From Acinetobacter dispersus (lineage in GTDB: Bacteria; Pseudomonadota; Gammaproteobacteria; Pseudomonadales; Moraxellaceae): 64,000 nucleotides of DNA. Under the pieces are notes generated by a model. The model was given only the letters and a program-made list of their open reading frames with translations. It did no database searches and was not told where the DNA came from. Below, one piece after another: positions 1-8,555 of this stretch. Location: positions 1,550,001 through 1,614,000 of the forward strand of contig NZ_CP041970.1 of assembly GCF_009884975.1 (NCBI RefSeq), given 5' to 3'. The translations under genes were made by a program, and so were the position numbers. How positions within the stretch are numbered: the stretch's first letter is position 1; every line of letters begins with the position of its first letter.

Positions 1-159
1 ATTGTTCCATATAAAAGTGCGCATTTAGATGGTGCTGTTTCTGAAAAGATTTTCACTGGTGGCCACTCTATTCAGGAAACACCTGAAGCGGTGTTAGAAC
101 TTCGTCGTATCTTACGCCAGCATTTAGTGGATCATGGTTTATATAAACCGAAGAATTAA
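1..159 (+). CDS. Alpha/beta-hydrolase (lipase/esterase-like), C-terminal fragment
   Basis: The window opens inside a gene read in frame 1; 52 codons remain before a TAA at 157-159. The tail contains a Gly-Gly-His-Ser motif at about residues 20-23, in a setting (GGHSIQETPEA) that I associate with the catalytic-histidine end of bacterial alpha/beta hydrolases, followed by a helical segment ending in YKPKN. The nucleophile and acid would lie upstream of the window, so the family call rests on the His region only. A strong terminator follows 7 bases after the stop. It converges with ahpF. Confidence 0.55.
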   Translation: MVPYKSAHLDGAVSEKIFTGGHSIQETPEAVLELRRILRQHLVDHGLYKPKN

Positions 160-165
160 GCACAA

Positions 166-196
166 TAAAAAAGCCCCAAACAATTGGGGCTTTTTA
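166..196. terminator. Bidirectional rho-independent terminator (hydrolase / ahpF)
   Basis: A perfect stem AAAAAGCCCCAA / TTGGGGCTTTTT with a short loop lies between two convergent genes. It has an A-tract on one side and a T-tract on the other, so it can stop transcription from both directions. Confidence 0.9.
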
Positions 197-206
197 GTCA
201 AATCAT

Positions 207-1772
207 TTATACACCAGAACGGATCATGTAATCAAAGGCAGACAGCGATGCTTTGGCACCTTCACCTGTGGCAATGATGATTTGCTTATAAGGCACTGTC
301 GTACAGTCACCTGCAGCAAATACGCCTTTGACATTGGTTTCGTTGCGATCATTAATCACGATCTCACCACGATTACTGAGTTCAACCGCACTGTTCTTTA
401 AGAAATCCGTGTTTGGCAATAAGCCAATTTGTACGAAGATCCCTGCAAGTTCAACCGTGTGTTCAATATCCGTAGCACGGTCTTTGTATTTCAATGCCGT
501 TACTTGTGAACCATCACCCACTACTTCAGTACTGAGTGCATTCAAGATGACCGTGGTATTTGGCAAGCTATTTAATTTGTCTTGCAACACTTGGTCAGCG
601 CGCAGTTTGGTATCAAACTCAACCAAAGTCACATGCTCAACAATCCCTGCAAGGTCAATCGCAGCTTCGACACCTGAGTTACCACCACCAATCACTGCAA
701 CACGCTTGCCTTTGAATAATGGGCCATCACAGTGTGGGCAGTACGCTACACCACGAGTACGGTATTCAGCTTCACCTGGTACATTCATTTCTCTCCAACG
801 TGCACCTGTAGACAGGATGATGGTTTTCGATTCAAGTTTGGCACCATTTTCCAATTCAACTTCAACCAGACCATTGGCCGTTTGATCTGCACCTGTGATC
901 TTGCTGACACGTTGCAAGTTCATGATATCGACACCGTATTCACGAACATGGGCTTCCATGTCTTGAGCGAACTGAGGACCTACGGTTTTTTGAACAGTAG
1001 TGAAGTTCTCAATGTCCATGGTATCCATCACCTGACCGCCAAAACGTTCAGCCACAATACCCGTTTTGATGCCTTTACGTGCCGCATAGATCGCTGCTGT
1101 ACCACCCGCAGGACCACCGCCAATCACCAATACATCAAATGCATCTTTGGCATTGATTGCTGCTGCATCTTTCTCAGCTGAATTGCTATCCAACTTGGCT
1201 ACGATTTCTTCCAAAGTCATACGACCTTGACCAATATGTTGGTTGTCTTGGAACACCATTGGCACGGCTAGGATTTTGCGTTCTTCAACTTCGTCTTGGA
1301 AGAAAGCACCATCAATCATGGTTGCTGTGGTATTTGGATTATTAATCGCAATCAAGTTAAGTGCTTGAACCACATCTGGACAGTTATGGCAGCTCAACGA
1401 GACAAACACATCAAAGTTTGCAGTTAAGTTTAAACCTTTGATCTGAGTGAGTACTTCATCAGAGACTTTAGGGGCATAACCCGACACTTGTAATAATGCC
1501 AAGATCAAAGAAGTAAACTCATGTCCCATCGGTAAGCCAGCAAAGAACACACGTGGTTGTTCACCTGCTTTGGCTACACCGAAACTAGGACGGCGAGCGT
1601 TTGAACCGTCAAAACGCGCCGTAACTTGGTCAGAAAGTTCTGCAATTTCAGTCACGAGTTCTTTGATTTTTGCAGCTTTGTCGGAGTCATCTAAAGCAGC
1701 AACCAACTCGATTGGACTTTCTAAACGTTCTAAGTAAGCTTTTAATTGAGTTTTAATATTTTGATCTAACAT
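207..1772 (-). CDS. ahpF: Alkyl hydroperoxide reductase subunit F
   Basis: Flavoprotein disulfide reductase that passes electrons from NADH to the peroxiredoxin AhpC for peroxide detoxification in the cytoplasm. The 521-residue length matches E. coli AhpF. Residues 1-200 form the tandem thioredoxin-like N-terminal domain with its CxxC (C128-H-N-C131). The FAD-binding GGGPAGG begins near 218, the redox CPHC is C345/C348, and the NAD-binding GGGNSG is near 362. All redox centres are present. ahpC is not adjacent; the gene stands alone, with a good sigma70-type promoter immediately upstream and a shared terminator downstream. The ATG start is preceded by a weak purine-rich stretch. Confidence 0.97.
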   Translation of the reverse strand: MLDQNIKTQLKAYLERLESPIELVAALDDSDKAAKIKELVTEIAELSDQVTARFDGSNARRPSFGVAKAGEQPRVFFAGLPMGHEFTSLILALLQVSGYAPKVSDEVLTQIKGLNLTANFDVFVSLSCHNCPDVVQALNLIAINNPNTTATMIDGAFFQDEVEERKILAVPMVFQDNQHIGQGRMTLEEIVAKLDSNSAEKDAAAINAKDAFDVLVIGGGPAGGTAAIYAARKGIKTGIVAERFGGQVMDTMDIENFTTVQKTVGPQFAQDMEAHVREYGVDIMNLQRVSKITGADQTANGLVEVELENGAKLESKTIILSTGARWREMNVPGEAEYRTRGVAYCPHCDGPLFKGKRVAVIGGGNSGVEAAIDLAGIVEHVTLVEFDTKLRADQVLQDKLNSLPNTTVILNALSTEVVGDGSQVTALKYKDRATDIEHTVELAGIFVQIGLLPNTDFLKNSAVELSNRGEIVINDRNETNVKGVFAAGDCTTVPYKQIIIATGEGAKASLSAFDYMIRSGV

Positions 1773-1826
1773 GTATTACTCCAAATTCTAAGACGTTCAA
1801 ATCGGCTAAATTCATTCAATGAGGCT

Positions 1827-1855
1827 ATAGTACGCAAAAGTACTGAATAGGTAAA
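1827..1855 (-). promoter_or_regulatory. ahpF promoter with inverted repeat in the spacer
   Basis: On the minus strand TTTACC (1855-1850) and TACTAT (1832-1827) are separated by exactly 17 bases, a good sigma70-like promoter about 55 bases upstream of the ahpF ATG. An inverted repeat AGTAC-N6-GTACT (1829-1844) lies between the two elements and overlaps the -10. It could be a regulator site; OxyR would be the obvious candidate, but the sequence is not a clear OxyR tetrad. Confidence 0.6.
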
Positions 1856-1899
1856 ACAGTATGTTTTTATGAGTTTGATCGGATAAACCGAACTTAAAA

Positions 1900-2832
1900 T
1901 TAAGAGACATCCAGTTTTTGACCAATCCGCACACGACGATTTTTCAAATGTTTAGCGAGTACATATAAAATTGTGCTTAAAGCAACAGCCAATACAATCA
2001 AGCCCCATAAAATGACATTCACAATCTGAGAAATACGCTCAGCTTGCTGCGCACGCAGGTCTAAAGGCTGTGTGATTGAGGTAATACTTTTACCGTAAAG
2101 CTGCTGTTGCATGACCCACAACTGCTCTGGCTTAAAATCATACGCTTTAAATTGAGTTGGATTGCTTTTCTCGGCATCAATTAATTGATTAACATAGACA
2201 TTAGCGGTCTTGCGATCGACAGGTTGATGCAATAAGGCCACTTGCGCCAAGACATAGGCTTTTTCAGTCGATGAAATATTGGCCTGCTGTAAATCTTGTG
2301 CAATCTGACTTTCAACAATATTATTTTGATAGCTCATCCACTGCTGATAAGCCTGCTTGGTTTCATCTTTCCAGTCATACTGGATGTAGGTCATACCTGA
2401 CCAAAGCAAAATAAATGAAATCACCCACGCCAAAATACGCTGTGTCCATGCCTGAAAACGTTGCTGAAAAAATTTAAATTTCTTGGCCCAACTGAGCAGT
2501 AAAAAAGCACCAATAAATGAGACAAAAAGTTTGAGAAACAGCCAGCCAAACCATGATAATAGATTAAAAAGATAATCAACAGGTTGCTTAAACGGGACAA
2601 GATCCTGTACATGATAAGGCAAATCTAAAGCCTGTAGATGTACAGAAAGATCAAAGAAACGATAGATAAATTCTTTTTGCAAAAACAGACCAGCGATTGT
2701 AACAACGATGAATGCACTGGTCAGAAAAAACCAGATCATTAAGTTGCGCTGACGTTTTTTTAACACATCTAAACGCTGGTCAATCGGTTGTACACTAAAG
2801 TCTTCTATGGGTGACAATGATCTTTCCTTCAA
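1900..2832 (-). CDS. Four-helix membrane protein of the TelA-like operon (unknown function)
   Basis: I do not recognise a named family. The 310-residue protein has four hydrophobic segments, at about residues 32-54, 90-118, 133-152 and 272-298. Between the third and fourth lies a long soluble helical region rich in Gln and Ala (about 155-270), probably on one face of the membrane. It is the last gene of a three-gene minus-strand operon, 12 bases after the TelA-like gene, so it is likely the membrane partner of the two soluble coiled-coil proteins upstream. No terminator is obvious behind it; ahpF follows 127 bases on with its own promoter. Confidence 0.7.
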   Translation of the reverse strand: MKERSLSPIEDFSVQPIDQRLDVLKKRQRNLMIWFFLTSAFIVVTIAGLFLQKEFIYRFFDLSVHLQALDLPYHVQDLVPFKQPVDYLFNLLSWFGWLFLKLFVSFIGAFLLLSWAKKFKFFQQRFQAWTQRILAWVISFILLWSGMTYIQYDWKDETKQAYQQWMSYQNNIVESQIAQDLQQANISSTEKAYVLAQVALLHQPVDRKTANVYVNQLIDAEKSNPTQFKAYDFKPEQLWVMQQQLYGKSITSITQPLDLRAQQAERISQIVNVILWGLIVLAVALSTILYVLAKHLKNRRVRIGQKLDVS

Positions 2833-2844
2833 AAATTAGCAATA

Positions 2845-3969
2845 TCAAGATTTAGGTGGTTGGCTATTCTCAAGCACCAGATGATTCAAATTCTCTTGCA
2901 AAGCACGTAAACGAGTTGTTGCTTCGGCACGCTTTTGCATCCCTTCTTTCTGAATCTGAATCACATCATTTACTGTTTTAATGAGGGTGTTTTGTACATG
3001 TTCAAGGGTTTCAACATCGATCACGGAACGTTGATTGGCTTTTGCCGTATCTACAGAGTTTTGATGCAATAACTCAGCATTACGACGTAATAATTCATTG
3101 GTGGTGTCATCAATGGCTTTCGCAAGTTGGACGCTATTCTTTTGCTCTTGCAACGAAATTGCCAAACTAATTTGATTTTTCCAAGCTGGTAATGTGATGT
3201 TTTTAATCGCATAAAATTTATCTACCAACATCAAGTTATTCGACTGGATAATCCGAATCATCGGTAAAGTCTGCATTGCAGACTGCTGTAAAACATGAAG
3301 ATCACTAACTCTTTTTTCAAGATTATTTGCCACATGATTGAGATCATAAATCTGCTGAGTGGTCTGCTGGTCTTGTTCTTGGCTTGTCAGAGTCGTGATT
3401 TGCTGTTGAATATCCTGTTGCTTTAACTGGCCCGCTGCAATATAAACCCCTAGTTGTTTATACTCATCCTGCACCGCATCAAACATTTTATCCAATGTCC
3501 CAACACGTGCTTTCAAGCCTGATTGTGAGCTTTCTATTTCTTTGACCAATACATCAATCTGCTCTTTGGTGGTATTAAAATGCTGATCAAAATTTTGTTT
3601 AGCATTCTTAAACTTACTCAATAAGCCACCAAAAAAACCTGAACTTTTAGACTTATTTAAAATACTTGAAGTATTTAACTGCTGAGCGACTTGCACCACT
3701 TCATTGAGTTTTTGCCCTGTAGTATCCAAGTCTTTGTTCTGTACCAGATTCAACAACTCATCGGTATAAGTAGATGTCTTATTGGCAATATTTTTACCGT
3801 ATTCTGCGACAGCTGTGCTACTGATTTCAGCCAGTTCTTTATGCGCGTCCATCACTTCAGCATAGTCGTGCGGTTGCAAACCCAACTCTTTTAAATTCAA
3901 TTGTTCGAAGCGCTGTTCTGGCTTCAGCTCAATTTCGTTTGATGATTTGATCAATTCTGAATCGGACAT
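2845..3969 (-). CDS. TelA-like (toxic anion resistance family) protein
   Basis: A 374-residue, almost entirely helical cytoplasmic protein with no signal or membrane segment. Its layout fits the TelA/KlaA/YaaN family: a central region spaced around DKMFDAVQDEYKQLG and a LPAWKNQISLAI motif near residue 255-270, followed by a long C-terminal coiled coil with LLRRNAELL. TelA proteins were named for plasmid tellurite resistance; chromosomal members have poorly known envelope-stress roles. It sits between a second, shorter TelA-like gene (12 bases upstream) and a membrane protein (12 bases downstream), so the three are probably co-translated. A good ribosome site (AGGGGAA) precedes the ATG. Confidence 0.75.
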   Translation of the reverse strand: MSDSELIKSSNEIELKPEQRFEQLNLKELGLQPHDYAEVMDAHKELAEISSTAVAEYGKNIANKTSTYTDELLNLVQNKDLDTTGQKLNEVVQVAQQLNTSSILNKSKSSGFFGGLLSKFKNAKQNFDQHFNTTKEQIDVLVKEIESSQSGLKARVGTLDKMFDAVQDEYKQLGVYIAAGQLKQQDIQQQITTLTSQEQDQQTTQQIYDLNHVANNLEKRVSDLHVLQQSAMQTLPMIRIIQSNNLMLVDKFYAIKNITLPAWKNQISLAISLQEQKNSVQLAKAIDDTTNELLRRNAELLHQNSVDTAKANQRSVIDVETLEHVQNTLIKTVNDVIQIQKEGMQKRAEATTRLRALQENLNHLVLENSQPPKS

Positions 3970-3981
3970 AAGATTCCCCTC

Positions 3982-4758
3982 TTATTTCTGTAATGATTTT
4001 TTCAAATTTTGAATTAACTCTTCTCGGCTCTTGTCTAGCTGCTCAATCGTCACACTCGACATTGATTCACGGCTTTGCTTTAAATGATATTGCCAAGCTG
4101 GAATCAATACTTGTTGAGCCTCTTTAAAACGATCTAAAAGACTAAAAGATAAATGTTGAGACAGTTGCATCTGTTTGATCGCAATATCATTACTGCTCTG
4201 TAAAGTCTGCAATGTATTGATTTTTTTAGATAGTCGCTCAACAAAATGATCAAGCACCTGTTGTTTGCTAAATTGAGGATATTCCTTTAAAAACTCGTCT
4301 GCAGCAACAATATAGGCAGCCATTTGCTCTCGTAAACCCAGTGCCTGCTGCAAGCGAGACTGGGATTTTTGAATCTCAATCTGCAAGCGTTGACTTAAAT
4401 AATTTGCCTCATTAATCAGGCGATCTAAATCTTTAACATATTTCACTTGTCCTGCATCATATTCGACATCAATTCCTAACCATTTTTGCAATGCATTAAA
4501 TCGTCGATTACCTAAATGCTTCTTGGAAAGTGATAATTGCTGAATAATCTGTGTAATGACCTCACTGAGCTGTTGATTCAACTTTGGATCAACGCCATTC
4601 AGTAACACACTCTGAGCCTGTACCAAATGATCAGCATAATGATTCAGACGATTCGGATCATTCACCAAGGGCAATAAGTCATTCCGTTTAATCGCTAAAA
4701 TATGTTCTTGATTTGACTCAATTTGCGATAAAGGTGTTAAGTCGAGCGGTATCGTCAT
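3982..4758 (-). CDS. Shorter TelA-like paralogue, first gene of the operon
   Basis: A 258-residue helical protein without signal peptide. Its C-terminal third reads LLDRFKEAQQVLIPAWQYHL, which parallels LVDKFYAIKNITLPAWKNQI in the next gene, so I infer a diverged TelA paralogue lacking the longer family C-terminus. It leads the three-gene operon; no promoter could be assigned with confidence in the AT-rich 120 bases upstream. Function is unknown; pairing with a full-length TelA and a membrane protein suggests a membrane-associated hetero-complex. The family call is weaker than for its neighbour. Confidence 0.55.
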   Translation of the reverse strand: MTIPLDLTPLSQIESNQEHILAIKRNDLLPLVNDPNRLNHYADHLVQAQSVLLNGVDPKLNQQLSEVITQIIQQLSLSKKHLGNRRFNALQKWLGIDVEYDAGQVKYVKDLDRLINEANYLSQRLQIEIQKSQSRLQQALGLREQMAAYIVAADEFLKEYPQFSKQQVLDHFVERLSKKINTLQTLQSSNDIAIKQMQLSQHLSFSLLDRFKEAQQVLIPAWQYHLKQSRESMSSVTIEQLDKSREELIQNLKKSLQK

Positions 4759-4876
4759 AAAAGTAAGAAACAGTCAGAACAAATGAATTTGAACAGAGTT
4801 AGTTTTAGCATGTTCTCACTATTTCGCATACTTAAATGTTGTTATGTTTTTTAAAGAACTAAATAGCATCATTCCA

Positions 4877-4913
4877 TAAAAAACCCTCTAAATTACAATT
4901 AATAAAGAGGGTT
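4877..4913 (-). terminator. Terminator of the AdeT-like gene
   Basis: Stem AACCCTCT (4882-4889) / AGAGGGTT (4906-4913) with an AT-rich loop that can extend the pairing. On the minus strand it is followed by six T. It lies just after the stop of the gene at 4937. Confidence 0.85.
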
Positions 4914-4936
4914 CATTTATCGTTTTAAATCATGTT

Positions 4937-5929
4937 TTACTCATCATTGAGCGCACATTCAAAACTATTTGGATTTTGTTTACAACGAACCTTTTTCAAA
5001 AAGTTCATCATCTTAGGATCATAGATTCCTGCTTTGGTCAGTGAAATCCGTGCTTCACGCATCATTTTCATATAATTCACTTGTTCTTCAGGTGAAATAT
5101 TCATCCAGTATTTGGCAGGAATTTCTTTTTCGTATTTTGAAATGATATTAAAAGTACGACCAAGTTGCCCAGCGACCCATTCACGAGATTTTTGCCCAAA
5201 TCCTTCCGGAAACTTATCCTTTCGAATAATAAAATTTGCAGAAATTTGTGTCAGTGGGAATTTGACAATTCCACCTTTATCACCAAGACCTTTATAAAGC
5301 TCAAACGGCTTATAAGCAACAATTGGTGCGGGTACAATATCAATCTGATGGTTGTTAAATTTCGCACCTGCATTGGTCACATCGACAGAAACTGCTTGCG
5401 CACCCACTTGTGCAACCAATTTCGGTTGAGCTTCATCATAAGCAAAAACACCGACTTTCTTGCCTGCCGCCTTGGCTAAGGTATTAATACTCCGATCAGA
5501 AACAAACAAATACGCAGGACCAATCGTCCCTAGCCCCGCAATCTCATACGGACCATTGAGCATACTTTTTGCCGCTTGTGGTTTAGAGAGCAATTGATAA
5601 GCAAGAATCGCCGTTTTTAAATCCGTTAATGCGCCGATAGCATCCAATGAGCCAACATATTTATTGAATTGTCGACCACGTAATCCACTGATAATTGCAC
5701 CATCACATTGTCCTACTTTTAAATCTTCTGCAGCAACACGCTCATCGACATAGGCACGCAAATCAATCTCTGCACCCCACTTTTTTGCTTCCAATGCATA
5801 GTCTTTTGCCAGTGCAAATGCATCACCCGATTTACCAACTGGATCAAACACACAAACCGTTTGCTTCGCCTGCGCTGTTGCAGCGAATCCGAATAATGCC
5901 AAAGCAATTAAACCATTTTTAATTATCAT
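4937..5929 (-). CDS. AdeT-like putative periplasmic solute-binding protein
   Basis: A 330-residue exported protein. The reading frame extends 17 codons further upstream, but the ATG at 5929 gives a textbook signal peptide (MIIKNGLIALALFGFAATAQA) and has GGAAG 7 bases upstream, so I take it as the start. The mature part begins KQTVCVFDPVGKSGD and ends with a Cys pair (VRCKQNPNSFECAL). It resembles the Acinetobacter AdeT1/AdeT2 proteins, originally named RND efflux components in aminoglycoside resistance. There is no transmembrane core, and the fold looks like a TRAP/DctP-type periplasmic binding protein. It has its own terminator and no transporter subunit beside it. The substrate is unknown. 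Confidence 0.8.
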   Translation of the reverse strand: MIIKNGLIALALFGFAATAQAKQTVCVFDPVGKSGDAFALAKDYALEAKKWGAEIDLRAYVDERVAAEDLKVGQCDGAIISGLRGRQFNKYVGSLDAIGALTDLKTAILAYQLLSKPQAAKSMLNGPYEIAGLGTIGPAYLFVSDRSINTLAKAAGKKVGVFAYDEAQPKLVAQVGAQAVSVDVTNAGAKFNNHQIDIVPAPIVAYKPFELYKGLGDKGGIVKFPLTQISANFIIRKDKFPEGFGQKSREWVAGQLGRTFNIISKYEKEIPAKYWMNISPEEQVNYMKMMREARISLTKAGIYDPKMMNFLKKVRCKQNPNSFECALNDE

Positions 5930-6055
5930 CTCTTTCTTCCCGATAAGACTTATTCCTTTATCACACTCGATTGGTAACAATTATCCTATGACGAGATTTT
6001 TATTTTTAACGGATTTACAGCCAATCATTCAATTGGCGCGAGTATTTTCAACGTT

Positions 6056-6490
6056 TTACCCGCCTAAGGTTGATGCTGAACTTTGTGGTAGTGCATAAGT
6101 TCCAATGACATGTGCAACAGGTTCCTCATCATCGAGTGAATATAACCAGACTTCTCCTGTGACCAAGGTTTTACCCACCTTAATTAACTTACAAACTGCA
6201 CGAATATCTCGATTTCCATTGGGTTTGCGAAAAAAATTTATCGTCATATTGGTGGTGACTGCCATCGCAACCAACCCCAAATGTCCCATAATGGCGATGT
6301 AAAGCACATAGTCTGCAATCAGCATTAAGGTTGGGCCAGAAACGGTTTGACCTGGCCTTAAATCTCTCGCATCCACTTGGTACAGCAGTTGCGCCCCTTT
6401 GGGAGTAATCTCTTCAATCACACTCTTCTTGAGCGCCTGTGGAAACTCTTGCGCCAAAAACTCCATGATATCTTCTTTACTTGCAGCCAT
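6056..6490 (-). CDS. PaaI-type hotdog-fold thioesterase
   Basis: A 144-residue single-domain hotdog protein. The sequence LRPGQTVSGPTLMLIADYVLYIAIM (residues about 43-67) corresponds to the central helix and substrate pocket of PaaI-like acyl-CoA thioesterases, and NMTINFFRKPNGNRDI gives the following strands. Such enzymes hydrolyse acyl- or aryl-CoA thioesters in the cytoplasm. It follows the desaturase by about 60 bases on the same strand and may be co-expressed with it, which would suit a lipid-remodelling role. The start is well supported by GGAGAG upstream. Substrate cannot be told from sequence. Confidence 0.8.
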   Translation of the reverse strand: MAASKEDIMEFLAQEFPQALKKSVIEEITPKGAQLLYQVDARDLRPGQTVSGPTLMLIADYVLYIAIMGHLGLVAMAVTTNMTINFFRKPNGNRDIRAVCKLIKVGKTLVTGEVWLYSLDDEEPVAHVIGTYALPQSSASTLGG

Positions 6491-6553
6491 GTTCTCTCCA
6501 GTTATTGGTGTTGTAGTGGCTTTGATTCAAAACAGAAAGCCAAAATCCATTGC

Positions 6554-7537
6554 TTAATCCGCTTTGTCCGATAGCTCATTTAAGACTTGCCAATACGTCG
6601 GTGGCGCAGATACATGTCCACGTTCACGTAGCATCTGATGCATTCTCGGCAATTTAAAATAAGGTACCGCAGCCATCAAATGATGCTCTTTATGATAGTT
6701 AACATTGATCGGTGCAACCAAAGCTCGAGCAAGGTAACCCGCCTTGGTAGTACGGGTATTGGTTAAAGCACTATGACTGGTCTCCATTCCTGCATGCTCT
6801 GCCATTGAACGAACTCTGAGGAATAATGGAAATGGGGTCAAATATGCCACAACCCACAATGCATAAAGTTTAGGATGCCCCGCTGCCCACAACGCTGAAA
6901 ATAGAGCAGCATTGGTTGCAATCGCACCGCCACTATTTTTTAAGAATGCTTTAGGATAATCAATCCAGTGTTTGCCTTCCTGAGAAATCCAGCGACGATC
7001 ATTTGATACCGTCCACTCCATTTTTCCAATATCCATCAACACTCGACCAACTGCAAACTTGAATCCAGTTACACCTGAAAGATCACGCACAAATTTACGC
7101 ATTAAGGATTTTTTTGTGGTTGGAAAACCGGTAACTAAGGATAAATCAGGATCATCGACCGTTGAGGTTTTACTATGATGGCGCATATGATGGGCACGGT
7201 ATTTATGTAAATCATTCCAAATCGGACGCGCGCATAACCAATCGGTCAAGCTATCATTCAACCATTTGGTTTTAAATAAACTTTGATGGGAAGCATCATG
7301 CATGATGATCGCGAGTGCCAACTGACGACCAGCCAAAATCACTAAGGCTGCGACACACATCAGTAATTTACCCCAAGCAGGTAAATATTCCCAAGAACTG
7401 GCTACTGCGGCAAAAGTCCCGCCAATAACTGCCCATGTCGAAAACACAGCCCAACTACCATGCGCATCAGACTTGGCTGTTAACTCAGTAATTTCCTCTC
7501 GCGAGAATAAATCACTAATCACTACACGTGTATTCAT
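6554..7537 (-). CDS. Membrane fatty-acid desaturase
   Basis: A di-iron acyl desaturase/hydroxylase of the integral membrane type. The three histidine boxes are present, numbered from the ATG at 7537: HDASH (about 80-84), HKYRAHHMRHH (about 111-121) and HKEHH (about 282-286). Hydrophobic pairs lie between them. I prefer the ATG at 7537 to one 15 bases upstream because it has AGGATAGGG just before it. The gene has a strong promoter (TTGACA-16-TAGAAT), lies downstream of a PaaX-like regulator on the same strand and precedes a thioesterase. It probably introduces double bonds into phospholipid acyl chains; position and substrate are not visible. Confidence 0.9.
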   Translation of the reverse strand: MNTRVVISDLFSREEITELTAKSDAHGSWAVFSTWAVIGGTFAAVASSWEYLPAWGKLLMCVAALVILAGRQLALAIIMHDASHQSLFKTKWLNDSLTDWLCARPIWNDLHKYRAHHMRHHSKTSTVDDPDLSLVTGFPTTKKSLMRKFVRDLSGVTGFKFAVGRVLMDIGKMEWTVSNDRRWISQEGKHWIDYPKAFLKNSGGAIATNAALFSALWAAGHPKLYALWVVAYLTPFPLFLRVRSMAEHAGMETSHSALTNTRTTKAGYLARALVAPINVNYHKEHHLMAAVPYFKLPRMHQMLRERGHVSAPPTYWQVLNELSDKAD

Positions 7538-7588
7538 ATCCCTATCCTGCATTTGTTTTATTTTTAAAAATACATAATTTATATTTTT

Positions 7589-7616
7589 ATTCTAAACTTA
7601 GTAATATTTCTGTCAA
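7589..7616 (-). promoter_or_regulatory. Desaturase promoter flanked by repeated GTAATATTT motifs
   Basis: Minus-strand TTGACA (7616-7611, perfect -35) and TAGAAT (7594-7589, 5/6 -10) are separated by 16 bases, about 50 bases upstream of the desaturase start. The nonamer GTAATATTT occurs on the plus strand at 7601-7609, inside the spacer, and again at 7639-7647 upstream of the -35. A partly inverted copy (GAATATTTAC) lies at 7652-7661. The repeats look like regulator sites. Confidence 0.65.
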
Positions 7617-7657
7617 TAAATTAAAATTTAAATTATTGTAATATTTGTAATGAATAT

Positions 7658-8455
7658 TTACTCAAGACTACTTTCATAAAACTTCTGCCATACGTTCAAT
7701 CCTGTCTGATCCAACTGTTGTACGCTCTGCGCAAATTGCTCGCGAAGCTGCACGTCAACAAAACCTTCTGGCAATAATGGATCATTCATCAATAAGGAAA
7801 TGGTTTGTCGACCCAATAATAAAGACTCTCGCGCTGCGTCTTCCAAACTAAGCTGGTCGACAGTCGACAGCCATTTTTGAATCATTTGGCTATATTTTTC
7901 GTAGTTAAGATTTAAGGTTTGAGTGGGCCAAAGTGCGGGGATGAGCGCCAAAGTATGTGCATCAAAATGACCAATTTGACAGATCTTGGCACTATTTTCC
8001 AAGCCTGAAGCTTTTAACTCTGAAATAAGCTGGTCAAATGTAATGACCAAATTATCAGGACGTATATAAATGCCCTGCTCTAATTCTTTAAAGCCAAAAT
8101 GCTTTAATGCTCTTTCACGACGATTTAATGCAGTACGATCAACCCGCCCAAGTTCACCTGTAAAAACAGCTAAATATTGATGTGCCCATACTTTGGTTTG
8201 TTTAATACCATGCTTACGATTGAGCATGACATTTGCCCATTCGTGTGATTGGATACTAAATTGGTACACCCCACGTTCAATCGCTTCAATCACGCCATCA
8301 CTGGATAATCGAGTCACAGCAACACGAATGCTATTTTCACTGATTGCAAAAAGCCGCGCCGCAATAATGATTTGTTTAATTGAAATCGCTCGACCTTGAA
8401 GTCCTAACAGCAAATCAATAATTAAGTCTCGAGCATTCATTTTCGCTATTGTCAT
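7658..8455 (-). CDS. PaaX-like transcriptional regulator
   Basis: A 265-residue cytoplasmic regulator. The N-terminal 70 residues form a winged helix (ARLFAISENSIRVAVTRLSS, about 33-52, as recognition region) in the arrangement of the PaaX family. They are followed by a ferredoxin-like middle segment and a helical C-terminal domain ending in WQKFYESS. PaaX itself represses phenylacetate degradation in response to phenylacetyl-CoA. No paa genes are present here; the immediate downstream neighbours are a desaturase and a thioesterase, so it more likely controls these acyl-CoA-linked genes. The ATG chosen begins MTIAKMNARDL; an internal ATG 5 codons later is also possible. Confidence 0.75.
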   Translation of the reverse strand: MTIAKMNARDLIIDLLLGLQGRAISIKQIIIAARLFAISENSIRVAVTRLSSDGVIEAIERGVYQFSIQSHEWANVMLNRKHGIKQTKVWAHQYLAVFTGELGRVDRTALNRRERALKHFGFKELEQGIYIRPDNLVITFDQLISELKASGLENSAKICQIGHFDAHTLALIPALWPTQTLNLNYEKYSQMIQKWLSTVDQLSLEDAARESLLLGRQTISLLMNDPLLPEGFVDVQLREQFAQSVQQLDQTGLNVWQKFYESSLE

Positions 8456-8513
8456 CGTGCTATCGAACCAGATCTGAAGGATTTAAAATAAAGAAAGGGA
8501 ATTTTAACTGAGA

Positions 8514-8545
8514 ATCTCCCTTTTCGCAGTTGCCAAAAGGGAGAT
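8514..8545. terminator. Hairpin between uppP and the PaaX-like gene
   Basis: Perfect 11-bp stem ATCTCCCTTTT (8514-8524) / AAAAGGGAGAT (8535-8545). It directly follows the uppP stop on the minus strand but lacks a T-run in that direction, whereas the plus direction has GTTTTTATTTTT. It may end uppP transcripts inefficiently. Confidence 0.5.
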
Positions 8546-8555
8546 GTTTTTATTT

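Noticed and set aside
328..885. Plus-strand 185-codon open frame antisense to ahpF
   Set aside because: It is a shadow of the ahpF reading frame; ahpF has full motif support and the antisense product has no signal, motif or ribosome site.
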